Part shown: one piece after another, positions 21,271 through 30,570 of the stretch
How the letters are laid out: each line of letters opens with the position of its first letter
Position numbering within the stretch: the stretch's first letter is position 1
NCBI RefSeq assembly: GCF_001021505.1
Contig: NZ_LDPO01000002.1
Span: 1 to 64,000 of the forward strand
Source of the DNA: Mycolicibacter heraklionensis
GTDB lineage: Bacteria; Actinomycetota; Actinomycetes; Mycobacteriales; Mycobacteriaceae
Reading direction: 5' to 3'
DNA: 64,000 nt
Translations under genes and position numbers: made by a program
Notes under the pieces: generated by a model
Seen by the model: only the letters and a program-made list of their open reading frames with translations
Told to the model about the DNA's origin: nothing
The model's database searches: none

Positions 21271-22719
21271 CTAGACCGGCACTTCGCTGCGGTCGGCGCT
21301 CCACAGGGTGTGGAACTTGCCCTCCGCGTCCACCCGGCCGTAGCTGTGCGCGCCGAAGTAGTCGCGCTGGGCCTGGGTCAGGGCGGCCGGCAGCCGCTCG
21401 GTCCGCAGGCCGTCGTAGTAGGCCAGAGCCGAGGAGAAACCGGGGACCGGGATGCCCAGGCTGACCGCCGTGGTCACCACCCGCCGCCAGGAGTCGATGG
21501 CAGCCTCGACCGCGCTGCGGAAATACGGCGCGGCGAGCAGGCTCACCAGGTCGGGGTCGGTGTCGAAGGCCTCTTTGATGCGGTTGAGGAACTTCGCGCG
21601 GATGATGCAGCCGCCGCGCCAGATCGTCGCCAGGTCTCCCGGGGTGACATGCCAGCCGTATTCGGCGCTGCCGGCCTGAATCTGGTTGAAGCCCTGCGCA
21701 TAAGCGACGATCTTGGAGGCATACAGCGCCTGGCGGACGTCCTCGGTGAACTGGGCCGCATCCGAGGGGCGTTCACCGAGGTTTCCCGCCGCCAAGCCCG
21801 CGGCGGCGCGACGCTGGGGTACCGAGCCCGACAGCGCCCGGGCGAACACCGCCTCGGCGATCCCGGTGACCGGGACCCCCAGGTCCAGGGCAGACTTCAC
21901 GGTCCAGCGTCCGGTGCCCTTCTGCTCGGCTTCGTCGACGATGACGTCGACCAGCGGCTGGCCGGTCTTGGCATCGACCTGGCGCAGGACCTCGGCGGTG
22001 ATCTCGACCAGGTAGCTGTCCAGCTCCCCGCCGTTCCACTCGGTGAACACCTCGGCGATCTGCGGTGCTGAGAGCCCCAGCCCGTCGCGCAGCAGCTGGT
22101 AGGCCTCACCGATCAGCTGCATGTCGGAGTACTCGATGCCGTTGTGCACCATCTTCACGAAGTGCCCCGCACCGTCCGGCCCGATGTGGGTGCAGCACGG
22201 CACCCCGTCGACGTGCGCCGAGATCTCCTCCAGCAGCGGCCCGAGTGACTCGTAGGACTCTTTGGGGCCACCCGGCATGATCGAGGGCCCGTTCAGGGCG
22301 CCCTCCTCGCCGCCCGAGATACCGGCCCCCACGAAGTGCAGGCCGCGGGCGGCCATCGCCTTCTCCCGGCGGATGGTGTCGGTGTAGAGCGCGTTGCCGC
22401 CGTCGATGATGATGTCGCCGGGCTCCATCGCGTCGGCGAGTTCGTTGATGACGGCGTCGGTCGGGTCGCCGGCCTTGACCATGATCAGCACTCGGCGCGG
22501 CTTCTCAAGGGCGGCAAGGAATTCCGGAATCGACTCGCTGCGAACGAAGTTGCCCTCGGAACCGTAGGCGTCGAGCAGCGCGTCGGTTTTCGCGACCGAC
22601 CTGTTGTGCAGCGCCACGGTGTAGCCGTGGCGGGCGAAGTTGCGCGCGATGTTGGATCCCATGACTGCCAGCCCGGTCACACCGATCTGGGCAGTGCCAA
22701 CAACGTCCGACGCGCTCAT
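21271..22719 (-). CDS. gnd1: 6-phosphogluconate dehydrogenase, NADP-dependent, decarboxylating
   Basis: This 482-residue long-form enzyme of the pentose phosphate pathway converts 6-phosphogluconate to ribulose 5-phosphate and CO2. It has the Rossmann motif GLAVMGSNIARN, the catalytic stretch SGGEEGALNGPSIMPGG and KMVHNGIEYSDMQ, and the C-terminal tail HTLWSADRSEVPV that closes over the partner subunit. It corresponds to Rv1844c. A second, short-form gnd is at 57758. The ATG at 22719 has a GAGG element upstream. Confidence 0.96.
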   Translation of the reverse strand: MSASDVVGTAQIGVTGLAVMGSNIARNFARHGYTVALHNRSVAKTDALLDAYGSEGNFVRSESIPEFLAALEKPRRVLIMVKAGDPTDAVINELADAMEPGDIIIDGGNALYTDTIRREKAMAARGLHFVGAGISGGEEGALNGPSIMPGGPKESYESLGPLLEEISAHVDGVPCCTHIGPDGAGHFVKMVHNGIEYSDMQLIGEAYQLLRDGLGLSAPQIAEVFTEWNGGELDSYLVEITAEVLRQVDAKTGQPLVDVIVDEAEQKGTGRWTVKSALDLGVPVTGIAEAVFARALSGSVPQRRAAAGLAAGNLGERPSDAAQFTEDVRQALYASKIVAYAQGFNQIQAGSAEYGWHVTPGDLATIWRGGCIIRAKFLNRIKEAFDTDPDLVSLLAAPYFRSAVEAAIDSWRRVVTTAVSLGIPVPGFSSALAYYDGLRTERLPAALTQAQRDYFGAHSYGRVDAEGKFHTLWSADRSEVPV

Positions 22720-22751
22720 GTATTCGCCTCTCGGTGGTAGGTGCGTGCGAT

Positions 22752-22767
22752 GCCCGGCACGCCGGGC
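22752..22767 (-). terminator. Compact GC hairpin after the M56 peptidase gene
   Basis: GCCCGGC (22752-22758) and GCCGGGC (22761-22767) are complementary and form at least a 6-bp stem with a 4-nt loop. It lies between the leftward peptidase stop and the gnd1 start. No T-tract follows. Confidence 0.4.
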
Positions 22768-22774
22768 GGGCGGG

Positions 22775-23713
22775 TTACCCCGCGATCAGTCGGTGCAGCT
22801 CGGTCAGCCACGGTACCGCCAGCGCCACCGTGGGCACCGTCAGCACCCCGGCTGCGGCCGAATAGGCAGCGGCCGCCAGCGCCGGACTGTTGCCCCGACC
22901 CGACAACCGCTGCACGCGCAGCACCGTGTTGGTGCCGCCGGCCGCCAGCGCGCCGGCGGGGACTTTGGTCGAGGCACAGGTCACCAGGGCACGGGCCAGG
23001 GGAGGGGCGCCGGCAACTCGAACGGCCGCGTCGTCGGCGAGCAGTTCGATCAACAGCCGCACCGCATCCAGGGCACTGGCGCTACGGACGAACCAGGGGA
23101 ACGCGGTGTGCACCGCCGAGAACGCCTCCAGGACGAGGTCGTGCCGCGCGCGCAGATGGGCCCGCTCATGGCAGAGCAGCGCGGCCAGCTCGGTGTCACC
23201 GAGTGCGTCCAGCGTGCCCGAACTGACCACCACCCGGCTCCGCACCCCGGGCAGGCAGTAGGCGAGCGGCTGCACAACCTGCAGAATCCGCAGGCCACTG
23301 GTGCGCACCGCGGGCGGGCGGTCGGTGACGCCCACCAGGTCGACGAGCATGCGGTGGTGGGCCCGGCGCTGCCGGGTGCGAATCGCGACCCGCAACACCG
23401 TCCAGGAGAGGCGCAGCCCGACCATCAGGGTCAGTGCGAAGACCGCGACGTAGAAGGTCCACAGCGGCCAACCCAAGCGGTCCAGGGAGCCGAGGATCGT
23501 CGAGGTGGGCCGGCCGTCCGGGCCCGGCATCAGCAGGCGGCTCGCGGTGGCCAGGCCCGCGCTGAATGCGGAGAGCACCGCGGCAATCGCGATGGCCTGC
23601 CAGAGCACCAGCGCGGCCCGCGGGGCGCGTAGCGGCCACTCGGCGCGCGCCAGCAGGGCGGGAACCGGCCCTACGAGCAACAGCGCGACGATGGAAAAGG
23701 CCAGCGCGGACAC
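22775..23713 (-). CDS. M56 family (BlaR1-like) membrane metallopeptidase
   Basis: This 312-residue integral membrane protein has several transmembrane helices at both ends. The zinc-binding HExxH motif (CHERAHLRARHD, near residue 180) faces the cytoplasm in the family. BlaR1/MecR1 proteins cleave BlaI-type repressors, but this protein lacks their C-terminal penicillin-binding sensor, so the signal must come from elsewhere. It corresponds to Rv1845c. It is 14 bp downstream of blaI in the same direction, so the two are almost certainly a two-gene regulatory unit. It starts with GTG at 23713. Confidence 0.93.
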   Translation of the reverse strand: MSALAFSIVALLLVGPVPALLARAEWPLRAPRAALVLWQAIAIAAVLSAFSAGLATASRLLMPGPDGRPTSTILGSLDRLGWPLWTFYVAVFALTLMVGLRLSWTVLRVAIRTRQRRAHHRMLVDLVGVTDRPPAVRTSGLRILQVVQPLAYCLPGVRSRVVVSSGTLDALGDTELAALLCHERAHLRARHDLVLEAFSAVHTAFPWFVRSASALDAVRLLIELLADDAAVRVAGAPPLARALVTCASTKVPAGALAAGGTNTVLRVQRLSGRGNSPALAAAAYSAAAGVLTVPTVALAVPWLTELHRLIAG

Positions 23714-23727
23714 GCTGTAAGTCTCCC

Positions 23728-24144
23728 TCAGGACGCAGGTCGGCCGCTACCTGGGAGGCGAATACGGTGCTTGGCCTCCAGTTCGTCCAGCGCACGCCGC
23801 AACGCGTCGGCTTCGTCGACGCCGACGCGTTCGACGAAATGCACCAGCGCAGCCCGGCGGTCTCCGGAGTCGGCAGCCTGATCGAGTGCCTCCACCATCA
23901 GCCCGGCAACCAACTCGTCGCGGCCCCGGACCGGGGTGTAGCGGTGTGCACGGTCATCGCGAATCTGCGACACCAGGTTCTTCTTGGCCAATCGCTGCAG
24001 GACCGTCATCACGGTCGTGTAGGCCAGGTCGCGTTGCGCCGACAGTGCCTCGTGGACTTCGCGCACCGTCTGAGACTCCGGCGACGACCACAGGTGGTCC
24101 ATCACCGCTCGCTCCAAGTCCCCTAAATGGGTCTGCTTCGCCAT
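23728..24144 (-). CDS. blaI: BlaI/MecI family transcriptional repressor
   Basis: This 138-residue winged-helix repressor (QTVREVHEALSAQRDLAYTT, residues ~24-43) has a dimerisation tail. It closely resembles M. tuberculosis BlaI (Rv1846c), which controls the beta-lactamase gene and atpase-related genes and dissociates on beta-lactam exposure. The start at ATG 24144 (MAKQTHLGDLERAV) gives the 138-residue family length. Upstream in-frame codons look non-conserved. A TACTAC-N5-GTCGTA site at 24190-24206 is probably its own operator. Confidence 0.95.
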   Translation of the reverse strand: MAKQTHLGDLERAVMDHLWSSPESQTVREVHEALSAQRDLAYTTVMTVLQRLAKKNLVSQIRDDRAHRYTPVRGRDELVAGLMVEALDQAADSGDRRAALVHFVERVGVDEADALRRALDELEAKHRIRLPGSGRPAS

Positions 24145-24189
24145 GTTCGTCATCAACTCCCCGGGCAACGGAGCAAGCCTACCCTTAAT

Positions 24190-24206
24190 TACTACCGGGC
24201 GTCGTA
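24190..24206. promoter_or_regulatory. Candidate BlaI operator TACTAC-CGGGC-GTCGTA
   Basis: The arms are inverted repeats at 5 of 6 positions around base 24198. The site lies between the divergent blaI (24144) and thioesterase (24284) genes. BlaI/MecI proteins bind TAC/GTA-type dyads, so autoregulation and control of the divergent gene are likely. The assignment is inferred. Confidence 0.6.
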
Positions 24207-24283
24207 TCAGAAGCTGAGGGTCTGCTGCGACCCCGATGTGACGGGACCGGATCGCGCGTGCGGGCATCGTGTAAAACCATCAC

Positions 24284-24697
24284 ATGGCTGCCACCGGATT
24301 TCCGTCCGACTTCTCCGCGCCCTTCGACTCCGAGATCGGCCTGGTCTACACCGACGTCGGCCCGGACGGCGCGCACGCGAAACTGGAGCTGCAGCCCAAG
24401 CTGTGCCAGCCGGCGGGCATCGTGCACGGCGGCGTGTACTGCTCGATCATCGAAAGCGTGGCCAGCGTGTCGGCGTACACCTGGCTCAACCGCGAGGGTG
24501 GCGACGCGCACGGCACAGTCGTCGGGGTCAACAACAACACCGACTTCCTCCGGGCGGTCTCGTCCGGAACGGTCTACGCCGCGTCCACGCCGATCCATCG
24601 CGGGCGGCGCCAGCAGTTGTGGTTGGTGACGATCACCGATTCCGACGAGCGGGTGCTCGCCCGCGGCCAGGTCCGGTTGCAGAACCTGGCGAGTTAG
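24284..24697 (+). CDS. PaaI-type hotdog-fold thioesterase (Rv1847-like)
   Basis: This 137-residue protein has the single-hotdog motif QPAGIVHGGVYCSIIESVAS and a NNNTDFLRAV strand, typical of PaaI/4-hydroxybenzoyl-CoA thioesterases that hydrolyse acyl-CoA. The substrate is unknown. It is divergent from blaI and shares the putative operator region. It ends 4 bp from the convergent ndh gene. In M. tuberculosis the urease operon follows this gene, but no urease gene is present here. Confidence 0.9.
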   Translation: MAATGFPSDFSAPFDSEIGLVYTDVGPDGAHAKLELQPKLCQPAGIVHGGVYCSIIESVASVSAYTWLNREGGDAHGTVVGVNNNTDFLRAVSSGTVYAASTPIHRGRRQQLWLVTITDSDERVLARGQVRLQNLAS

Positions 24698-24701
24698 GCC
24701 G

Positions 24702-26087
24702 CTAGCTGACCGCGCGATCGACGCCGCGCTGCGCCTCGGCCGCCAGCATTTCGAGCTGTTCGAGACGGGTCCGGGCAAAGGCCTGTTGCTCGGTGATCGT
24801 CAACTGACCCCGTCCGGTGCTCAAGAACGTGAGGTTCCACGACAGCAGCGTGCTTACCTTGTTCTTGAACCCGACCAGGTAGATCAGGTGCAGCACCAAC
24901 CAGGCCAGCCAGGCGATGAACCCGCTGAACTCCAGCGGCCCGATCTTGCTGACCGCGGAGAACCTGGACACCGTGGCCATCGAGCCCTTGTCCAGGTACT
25001 GGAAGGGCTCTCGGTCAGCCGGGTCGGCGCCGCCGAGTTCGGCCTTGATGGTGCTCGCGACGTGCTTGGCTCCCTGGATGGCGCCTTGCGCCATGCCGGG
25101 GACACCGTCCACGGCCGCCATGTCGCCGATGACGAAGACGTTCGGGTTCTCCGGCACCGACAGGTCCGGCAGCACCTTGACTCGTCCGGCACGGTCGAGT
25201 TCGACCGGAGACTGTTCGGCAAGGTCGCGGCCCAGCGGGCTGGCCGAGACACCGGCGGACCACACCTTGCACTGGGATTCGATTCGCCGGATGGTTCCGT
25301 CGGCGTCCTTGACGGTCAGTCCGTTGCGATCGACATCGGTGACCATGGCGCCCAGCTGGATCTCGACGCCCATCTTCAGCAGGCGCTCGGCTGCTTTGCG
25401 GCCCAGCTTCTCGCCCATCGGGGGCAGCACGGCCGGGGCGGCGTCGAGCAGGATCACCCGCGCCTGGGTGGAGTCGATGTGGCGGAATGAGCCCTTGAGG
25501 GTGTGGTGGGCCAGTTCGGCGATCTGACCGGCCATCTCGACGCCGGTCGGTCCGGCACCCACGACGGTGAACGTCAGCAGCTTCGCGCGCCGTTCGGGGT
25601 CGCTGGACCGCTCGGCCTGCTCGAAGGCGCTCAGGATGCGGCCGCGCAGCTCCAGGGCGTCGTCGATGGTCTTCATGCCGGGCGCGAACTCGGCAAACTG
25701 GTCATTTCCGAAGTAGGACTGCCCCGCGCCGGCCGCGATGATCAGGCTGTCGAACGGGGTGTCGTAAGTGTGGCCGAGCACCTCGGAGGTGACGAACTTG
25801 CCGGCCAGGTCGATGCGTGTGACGTCGCCCAGCAGCACCTGGGCGTTGCGCTGCCTGCGCAGCACGACGCGGGTGCACGGCGCGATCTCGCCCTCGGAGA
25901 GGATTCCGGTCGCAACCTGGTAGAGCAGGGGCTGGAACAGGTGATGGGTGGTGCGGGCGATCAACTTGACGTCGACGTCGGCCCGCTTGAGCTTCTTGGC
26001 CGCTGTCAACCCACCGAACCCCGAGCCGATGATGACGACCTGGTGTCGTCGGCTCTGCTGCGCAGTGACTTCAGGCTGGGCGCTCAT
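24702..26087 (-). CDS. ndh: Type II NADH dehydrogenase (NDH-2)
   Basis: This 461-residue single-subunit, non-proton-pumping NADH:quinone oxidoreductase feeds electrons to menaquinone. The FAD-binding GSGFGGLTAAKKLK is at residues ~20-33. The second Rossmann site TVVGAGPTGVEMAGQIAEL binds NADH. A C-terminal hydrophobic stretch (FIAWLAWLVLHLIYLVGF) anchors it to the membrane. It corresponds to Rv1854c. The 108 bp between its start and the next leftward gene shows nothing specific. Confidence 0.96.
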   Translation of the reverse strand: MSAQPEVTAQQSRRHQVVIIGSGFGGLTAAKKLKRADVDVKLIARTTHHLFQPLLYQVATGILSEGEIAPCTRVVLRRQRNAQVLLGDVTRIDLAGKFVTSEVLGHTYDTPFDSLIIAAGAGQSYFGNDQFAEFAPGMKTIDDALELRGRILSAFEQAERSSDPERRAKLLTFTVVGAGPTGVEMAGQIAELAHHTLKGSFRHIDSTQARVILLDAAPAVLPPMGEKLGRKAAERLLKMGVEIQLGAMVTDVDRNGLTVKDADGTIRRIESQCKVWSAGVSASPLGRDLAEQSPVELDRAGRVKVLPDLSVPENPNVFVIGDMAAVDGVPGMAQGAIQGAKHVASTIKAELGGADPADREPFQYLDKGSMATVSRFSAVSKIGPLEFSGFIAWLAWLVLHLIYLVGFKNKVSTLLSWNLTFLSTGRGQLTITEQQAFARTRLEQLEMLAAEAQRGVDRAVS

Positions 26088-26195
26088 GGGAATCCGGTTG
26101 CTCCTCGACGGTGACTGCGTTCCCCCAATACGCTAGTCGACCTAAAAGGCGGTCACCGCATCCGCTGGTTGTGGGATTAGCCACTCCCGTCACAG

Positions 26196-26867
26196 TCAGC
26201 TAAAGCAGGCCAGCGCCCCGTGGCCGACGTGCAGCGTCTGGCCGGTGATGTGCCGGGACGCCGGCGAGGTCAAAAACACTGCGAGGCGGGCGATTTCAGC
26301 GGCCCCGGTGGGCGGCACGTGGGTCAGCCCGTCGTAGCCCGGGCGGGCGCCGTCTCCGGCGGCTACCACATTGACGGTGATCCCGCGGGTGCCGAACGTG
26401 GTGGCCTGCCCGGCGGTCCAGTTCGACAATGCGGCCTTGACTGCTGCCTCGGCACTGCCGTCGCGGGGGTTCTCCGGCAGCACCGAGATGATCGAGCCGC
26501 CCGAGCGCAGGTGGTCGCCGACGGTCCCGACGGTCAACACTGCCGAGAGCACTGTGGCGTCGAGTGCGCTGCGCCAGGCGTTGGCCTGGTCGGCCAGGGA
26601 ATAGCCGCGGGGGTCGCCGCCCTGCCAGCGCGGTGCCGGGACATTGACGATGGTGTCGAGGTGGTGCGGAAACAGTCCGCGGGCAGCCAGCATGCTGGCC
26701 GGGTCGGTGTTGTCGCAGACAACCGCGTTGGCGTCGAGTTCTTTGGCGGCGACCTCGAGTTCGGGTCCGCGCAAACCGGCGAGCGTCACCTTGTGGCCAG
26801 CCTCGCTGAAACCTTCGGCAACGGTGCGACCCAATTCGGTGTCACCACCGGTGACCAGCACATCCAT
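26196..26867 (-). CDS. Atypical short-chain dehydrogenase/reductase (Rv1856c-like)
   Basis: This 223-residue Rossmann protein has VTGGDTELGRTVAEGFSEAG at the N-terminus and a C-terminal TGQTLHVGHGAL typical of SDRs. The catalytic YxxxK is changed: the lysine remains (EAAVKAALSNW), but the position four residues before it is Glu (codon 26448-26450), not Tyr. The usual serine after the ISV strand is also not clear. It may bind NAD(P) without normal SDR catalysis. The neighbouring molybdate genes start 122 bp away on the other strand. Confidence 0.85.
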   Translation of the reverse strand: MDVLVTGGDTELGRTVAEGFSEAGHKVTLAGLRGPELEVAAKELDANAVVCDNTDPASMLAARGLFPHHLDTIVNVPAPRWQGGDPRGYSLADQANAWRSALDATVLSAVLTVGTVGDHLRSGGSIISVLPENPRDGSAEAAVKAALSNWTAGQATTFGTRGITVNVVAAGDGARPGYDGLTHVPPTGAAEIARLAVFLTSPASRHITGQTLHVGHGALACFS

Positions 26868-26989
26868 CGGTAGATCCTCCTCGTGTTGCGGGCTATGTTA
26901 CTGGACGGTAGCCGGTTTGCGGGGATGGGGCGGAACTCGGCACAGACACGATCAGGCCACAGTCCGGGGTGCGCGCTAGGCTGCCAGCC

Positions 26990-27745
26990 ATGGCGCGTAC
27001 CCAGGCGGTCTGCGGGTTGGTGGCGGTCATGCTGGCGGCAGGACTGACCGGCTGTAGCTCAGAGCCGGCGGCGCCGTCGATCACAGTGTTCGCGGCGGCA
27101 TCGCTGCAGCCGGCGTTCACCGAGATCGCCGAGCAGTTCAAGACCGACAATCCCGGCGTGGCGGTGGCCTTCAACTTCGCCGGATCATCGGACCTGGCCA
27201 CCCAGCTGACCCAGGGTGCTCGCGCCGACGTCTTCGCCTCGGCCAACACCACCCAGATGGACAAGGTCGCCCAGGCCGGTCTGCTGGACGACGCGGCGGT
27301 GCCGTTTGCCACCAACACGCTGGTGATCGTGACGGCACCCGGCAACCCGCACCGGGTGCGGTCCTTCGCCGACCTGGCTGCGCCCGGTCTCGCCGTCGTG
27401 GTGTGCCAATCGCCGGTCCCGTGCGGCGCGGCGACCCACAAGGTGGAGGAAGCAACCGGAGTCGCGGTCAAACCGGTCAGCGAGGAGCCTGACGTCACCG
27501 ACGTCCTCAACAAGGTCACCACCGGCCAGGCCGACGCCGGCGTCGTCTACCGCACCGATGCGCTGCACGCCGGCGACACGGTGGCCACCATCGAATTCCC
27601 CGAGGCCGCCGGCGCGGTCAACACCTACCCGATCGCGCTGCTGCGGGAAGCGCCGTCGCCCGGGCCGGCCCGCGCGTTCGTCGACCTGGTCACCGGCGAG
27701 GCGGGGCAGAAGGTGCTGCACGCGGCCGGTTTCGGTAAGCCCTGA
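26990..27745 (+). CDS. modA: Molybdate ABC transporter, substrate-binding lipoprotein
   Basis: This 251-residue protein starts at ATG 26990 and has a lipoprotein signal ending in LTGC (Cys22), so it is tethered outside the membrane. The ModA fold is clear: ITVFAAASLQPAFTEIAEQF, NFAGSSDLATQLTQGARADV, and TTGQADAGVVYRTDAL. It captures molybdate or tungstate for ModB/ModC. It is the first gene of modABC, with modB starting 6 bp after its stop. A GTG at 26969 would add seven residues but spoils the signal. Confidence 0.95.
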   Translation: MARTQAVCGLVAVMLAAGLTGCSSEPAAPSITVFAAASLQPAFTEIAEQFKTDNPGVAVAFNFAGSSDLATQLTQGARADVFASANTTQMDKVAQAGLLDDAAVPFATNTLVIVTAPGNPHRVRSFADLAAPGLAVVVCQSPVPCGAATHKVEEATGVAVKPVSEEPDVTDVLNKVTTGQADAGVVYRTDALHAGDTVATIEFPEAAGAVNTYPIALLREAPSPGPARAFVDLVTGEAGQKVLHAAGFGKP

Positions 27746-27751
27746 TCGGCC

Positions 27752-28543
27752 GTGGTCGGCCGGCCTGCTGACTTGCCGGGCTGGGTCTATGTGCCCGCCG
27801 CGATCGGCGCTGCGTTCGTGGTGCTGCCGCTGGTGGGGATCGCAACCAAAGTCGACTGGCCGCATTTCTGGTCGTTGATCAGCAGTCCCTCCGCCACCAC
27901 GGCGCTGCAACTGAGCGTGCGTACCGCCGCCGCCAGCACCGTGCTGTGTGTATTGCTCGGTGTGCCGATGGCGCTGGTCCTGGCGCGCAGTCAGGCGCGG
28001 GTGGTGCGCCTGCTGCGGCCTCTGGTGCTGTTGCCGCTGGTACTGCCACCGGTGGTGGGCGGGATTGCGTTGCTCTATGCGTTCGGCCGGCTCGGGCTGC
28101 TGGGACGCTATCTGGACGCCGCCGGAATCCATATCGCGTTCACCACCACCGCGGTGGTGCTGGCGCAGACGTTCGTGTCGCTGCCGTTTCTGGTGATCGC
28201 CCTGGAGGGCGCGGCCCGGACCGCAGGTGCCGACTACGAGGTGGTGGCGGCCACACTGGGAGCCGGACCCAGCGCGGTGTGGTGGCGGGTCACGCTGCCG
28301 CTGTTGACCCCCGGCCTGATCTCCGGAGCGGTTCTGGCATTCGCGCGCTCCCTCGGCGAATTCGGGGCGACGCTGACCTTTGCCGGCTCCCGCGAGGGCG
28401 TCACCCGCACGCTGCCGTTGGCCATCTACCTGCAGCGGGTGTCGGACGCCGACGCCGCGGCCGCGATGTCACTGTTGTTGGTGGCGGTTGCCGCGGTGGT
28501 GGTGCTCGTCTTGGGTGCCCGACGGCTGGGCAGCATCGGATGA
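27752..28543 (+). CDS. modB: Molybdate ABC transporter, permease
   Basis: This 263-residue integral membrane protein has about six helices and the binding-protein-dependent permease (EAA) loop near residue 170 ([20 protein letters not shown]). It forms the channel of the ModABC importer. It begins with GTG. Its TGA overlaps the modC ATG (ATGA at 28540-28543), giving translational coupling. Confidence 0.95.
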   Translation: MVGRPADLPGWVYVPAAIGAAFVVLPLVGIATKVDWPHFWSLISSPSATTALQLSVRTAAASTVLCVLLGVPMALVLARSQARVVRLLRPLVLLPLVLPPVVGGIALLYAFGRLGLLGRYLDAAGIHIAFTTTAVVLAQTFVSLPFLVIALEGAARTAGADYEVVAATLGAGPSAVWWRVTLPLLTPGLISGAVLAFARSLGEFGATLTFAGSREGVTRTLPLAIYLQRVSDADAAAAMSLLLVAVAAVVVLVLGARRLGSIG

Positions 28544-29661
28544 GCGCTGAAGCCGGCGGACTCACGTTGCGGGCGGTGGTCGCCGAGCGTGGCCTGGACG
28601 TGCGGCTGAACGTCGCGCCGGGCGAAGTGCTGGCGGTCCTGGGGCCTAACGGCGCCGGGAAGTCCACACTGCTTCACGTGATAGCCGGCTTGCTGCGGCC
28701 CGACGACGGGTTGGTGCGGGCGGGGGATCGGGTGCTGACCGACACCCGATCCGGCGTGCAGGTCGCCACCTGTGACCGCCGGGTGGGTCTGCTGCTGCAA
28801 GATCCGCTGCTGTTCCCGCACCTGAGTGTGGCGGCCAATGTGGCGTTCGCGGCGCGTCGCCGGCGGCGTCGCTGGGACCTGCGCCGAATGCATACTCGAG
28901 CCGTCGCGGAGCCGTGGCTGCGGGCGGTCGACGCCGAAGGGCTGGCCGAGCGCCGGCCGCGGCGGCTCTCCGGCGGACAGGCCCAGCGGGTCGCGATCGC
29001 GCGCGCCCTGGCCGCCGAACCGGAGGTGCTGTTACTCGACGAGCCGCTGGCCGGGCTCGACGTCGGCGCGGCGTCCGCCGTGCGCACGGTGCTGCGCGAC
29101 GTGCTCAGTGCCGCCGGTCGCACCACCGTGCTGGTCACCCACGATCTGCTCGACGTATTTGCGCTGGCGGATCGGGTGCTGGTCCTGGAATCCGGTCAGG
29201 TCGCCGAAATCGGCCGCACCGCAGATGTATTGGCCGCACCACGGAGTCGTTTCGGAGCGCAGATCGCGGGGTTCAATCTGGTCGCCGGCGTGCTTGATGC
29301 TGCCGGCGTGCTGCGCACCGGGTGGGGGGACCAATGGCACGGCATCGCCGACGAGGGCTTGGAACCGGGCCAGCCGGCGGTCGCGGTCAGCACACCGCAG
29401 GCGGTGGCGGTCTACCGGGAGCGACCGCGGCCGGGCAGCAGTCCCCGCAATCTCGTCGAGGTGGTCGTGGCCGAGCTCGATGTCCGCGGCAGCACGGTTG
29501 CGGTGCGCGGTGTGGACCAGCCGGACGGGGCGCCCGGACTGGCCGCAGACATCACCGCAGACGCGGCGGCGGAACTGCGCCTGGCGCCGGGGGAGAGGGT
29601 GTGGTTCGGGGCCAAAGCCCAGGAAGTCACGCTGCGCGCGACACACCCCGGCACGGCGTAA
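28540..29661 (+). CDS. modC: Molybdate ABC transporter, ATP-binding protein
   Basis: This 373-residue ATPase has Walker [10 protein letters not shown], signature [15 protein letters not shown], Walker [13 protein letters not shown] and switch His in LVTHDLLD. The C-terminal ~100 residues ([20 protein letters not shown]) match a Mop/TOBE domain that binds molybdate and can gate transport. The ATG start overlaps the modB stop. A much longer open frame upstream is the shadow of modB. Confidence 0.95.
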   Translation: MSAEAGGLTLRAVVAERGLDVRLNVAPGEVLAVLGPNGAGKSTLLHVIAGLLRPDDGLVRAGDRVLTDTRSGVQVATCDRRVGLLLQDPLLFPHLSVAANVAFAARRRRRRWDLRRMHTRAVAEPWLRAVDAEGLAERRPRRLSGGQAQRVAIARALAAEPEVLLLDEPLAGLDVGAASAVRTVLRDVLSAAGRTTVLVTHDLLDVFALADRVLVLESGQVAEIGRTADVLAAPRSRFGAQIAGFNLVAGVLDAAGVLRTGWGDQWHGIADEGLEPGQPAVAVSTPQAVAVYRERPRPGSSPRNLVEVVVAELDVRGSTVAVRGVDQPDGAPGLAADITADAAAELRLAPGERVWFGAKAQEVTLRATHPGTA

Positions 29662-29698
29662 CTTGCGTACCGATGGCAACGCGGTAGGTTTTTCTGCC

Positions 29699-30553
29699 AT
29701 GAAGCAGGTGGACCTGACCTCAAGGGGCATTCGAGCGATGGCCGCGACCGCGGTCGCCGGCGCGTTGGCATTTGCCGTTGCGGCGCCGGTGTACGCGGAC
29801 CCGGTGCCACCGCCGCCGCCCGCGCCGCCGGCCAGCGCCGACGCCCCGCCGCCCGACGCGAACGCCCCGGCTCCGGCCGGCGAGCCCGTCGCACCCGAGG
29901 TGGGCCGTGTCGATGACGTCGCCGGCGGGTTCAGCTTCGTGCTGCCGGCCGGCTGGGTGCAGTCCGACACCAGTCACCTCGAATACGGTTCGTCACTGTT
30001 GAGCAAGAAGACCGGTGAGCCGATGCTGCCGGGACAACCGGCACCGGTGGCCAACGACACCAGGATCGTGCTCGGCAAGCTCGACCAGCGGCTCTACGCC
30101 AGCGCCGAGACCGACAACGCCAAGGCCGCCACGCGCCTCGGATCCGACATGGGCGAATTCTTCATGCCCTACCCCGGAACCCGTGCCAACCAGGTGAACG
30201 CTCCCCTCAACGGGGGCGGCCTGACCGGTAGCGCGTCGTACTACGAGGTCAAGTTCACCGACCCGGCCAAGCCGGTCGGCCAGATCTGGAGCGGCGTGAT
30301 CGGCGTGCCGCCGGCCAGCGGGACTGGTCCGCAGACCGAGCGTTGGTTCGTGGTGTGGCTGGGCACCGCCAACAACCCGGTGGACACCGGCGCGGCCATC
30401 GCGCTCGCCGAATCCATCAGGCCGTTGGGGCCACCCCCCGCTGAAGCGGCGCCCGCGCCGGCACCGGGCATTCCGGGAATCCCGGCGCCCGCCCCGGCGC
30501 CGGCACCTGCACCGGCGCCCGCCCCTGCTCCGGCCCCGGCACCCGCCGCGTAA
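29699..30553 (+). CDS. apa: Alanine- and proline-rich secreted antigen Apa (ModD, 45/47-kDa antigen)
   Basis: This 284-residue protein has a signal peptide ending near VYADP, a Pro/Ala-rich N-terminal segment (residues ~35-65), and the conserved fibronectin-attachment core ([55 protein letters not shown]). The C-terminal tail is almost pure AP repeat (about 30469-30550). M. tuberculosis Apa is a secreted O-mannosylated adhesin of ~325 residues. This one is shorter, mainly in its Pro-rich N-terminal arm. It follows modC by 37 bp, the arrangement that earned it the name modD. Confidence 0.95.
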   Translation: MKQVDLTSRGIRAMAATAVAGALAFAVAAPVYADPVPPPPPAPPASADAPPPDANAPAPAGEPVAPEVGRVDDVAGGFSFVLPAGWVQSDTSHLEYGSSLLSKKTGEPMLPGQPAPVANDTRIVLGKLDQRLYASAETDNAKAATRLGSDMGEFFMPYPGTRANQVNAPLNGGGLTGSASYYEVKFTDPAKPVGQIWSGVIGVPPASGTGPQTERWFVVWLGTANNPVDTGAAIALAESIRPLGPPPAEAAPAPAPGIPGIPAPAPAPAPAPAPAPAPAPAPAA

Positions 30554-30570
30554 CCCCGCTGATCACGCCC

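Noticed and set aside
30469..30550. Short tandem DNA repeat that could be mistaken for a CRISPR or VNTR
   Set aside because: It encodes the AP tail of Apa in frame; unit length and spacing do not fit CRISPR.
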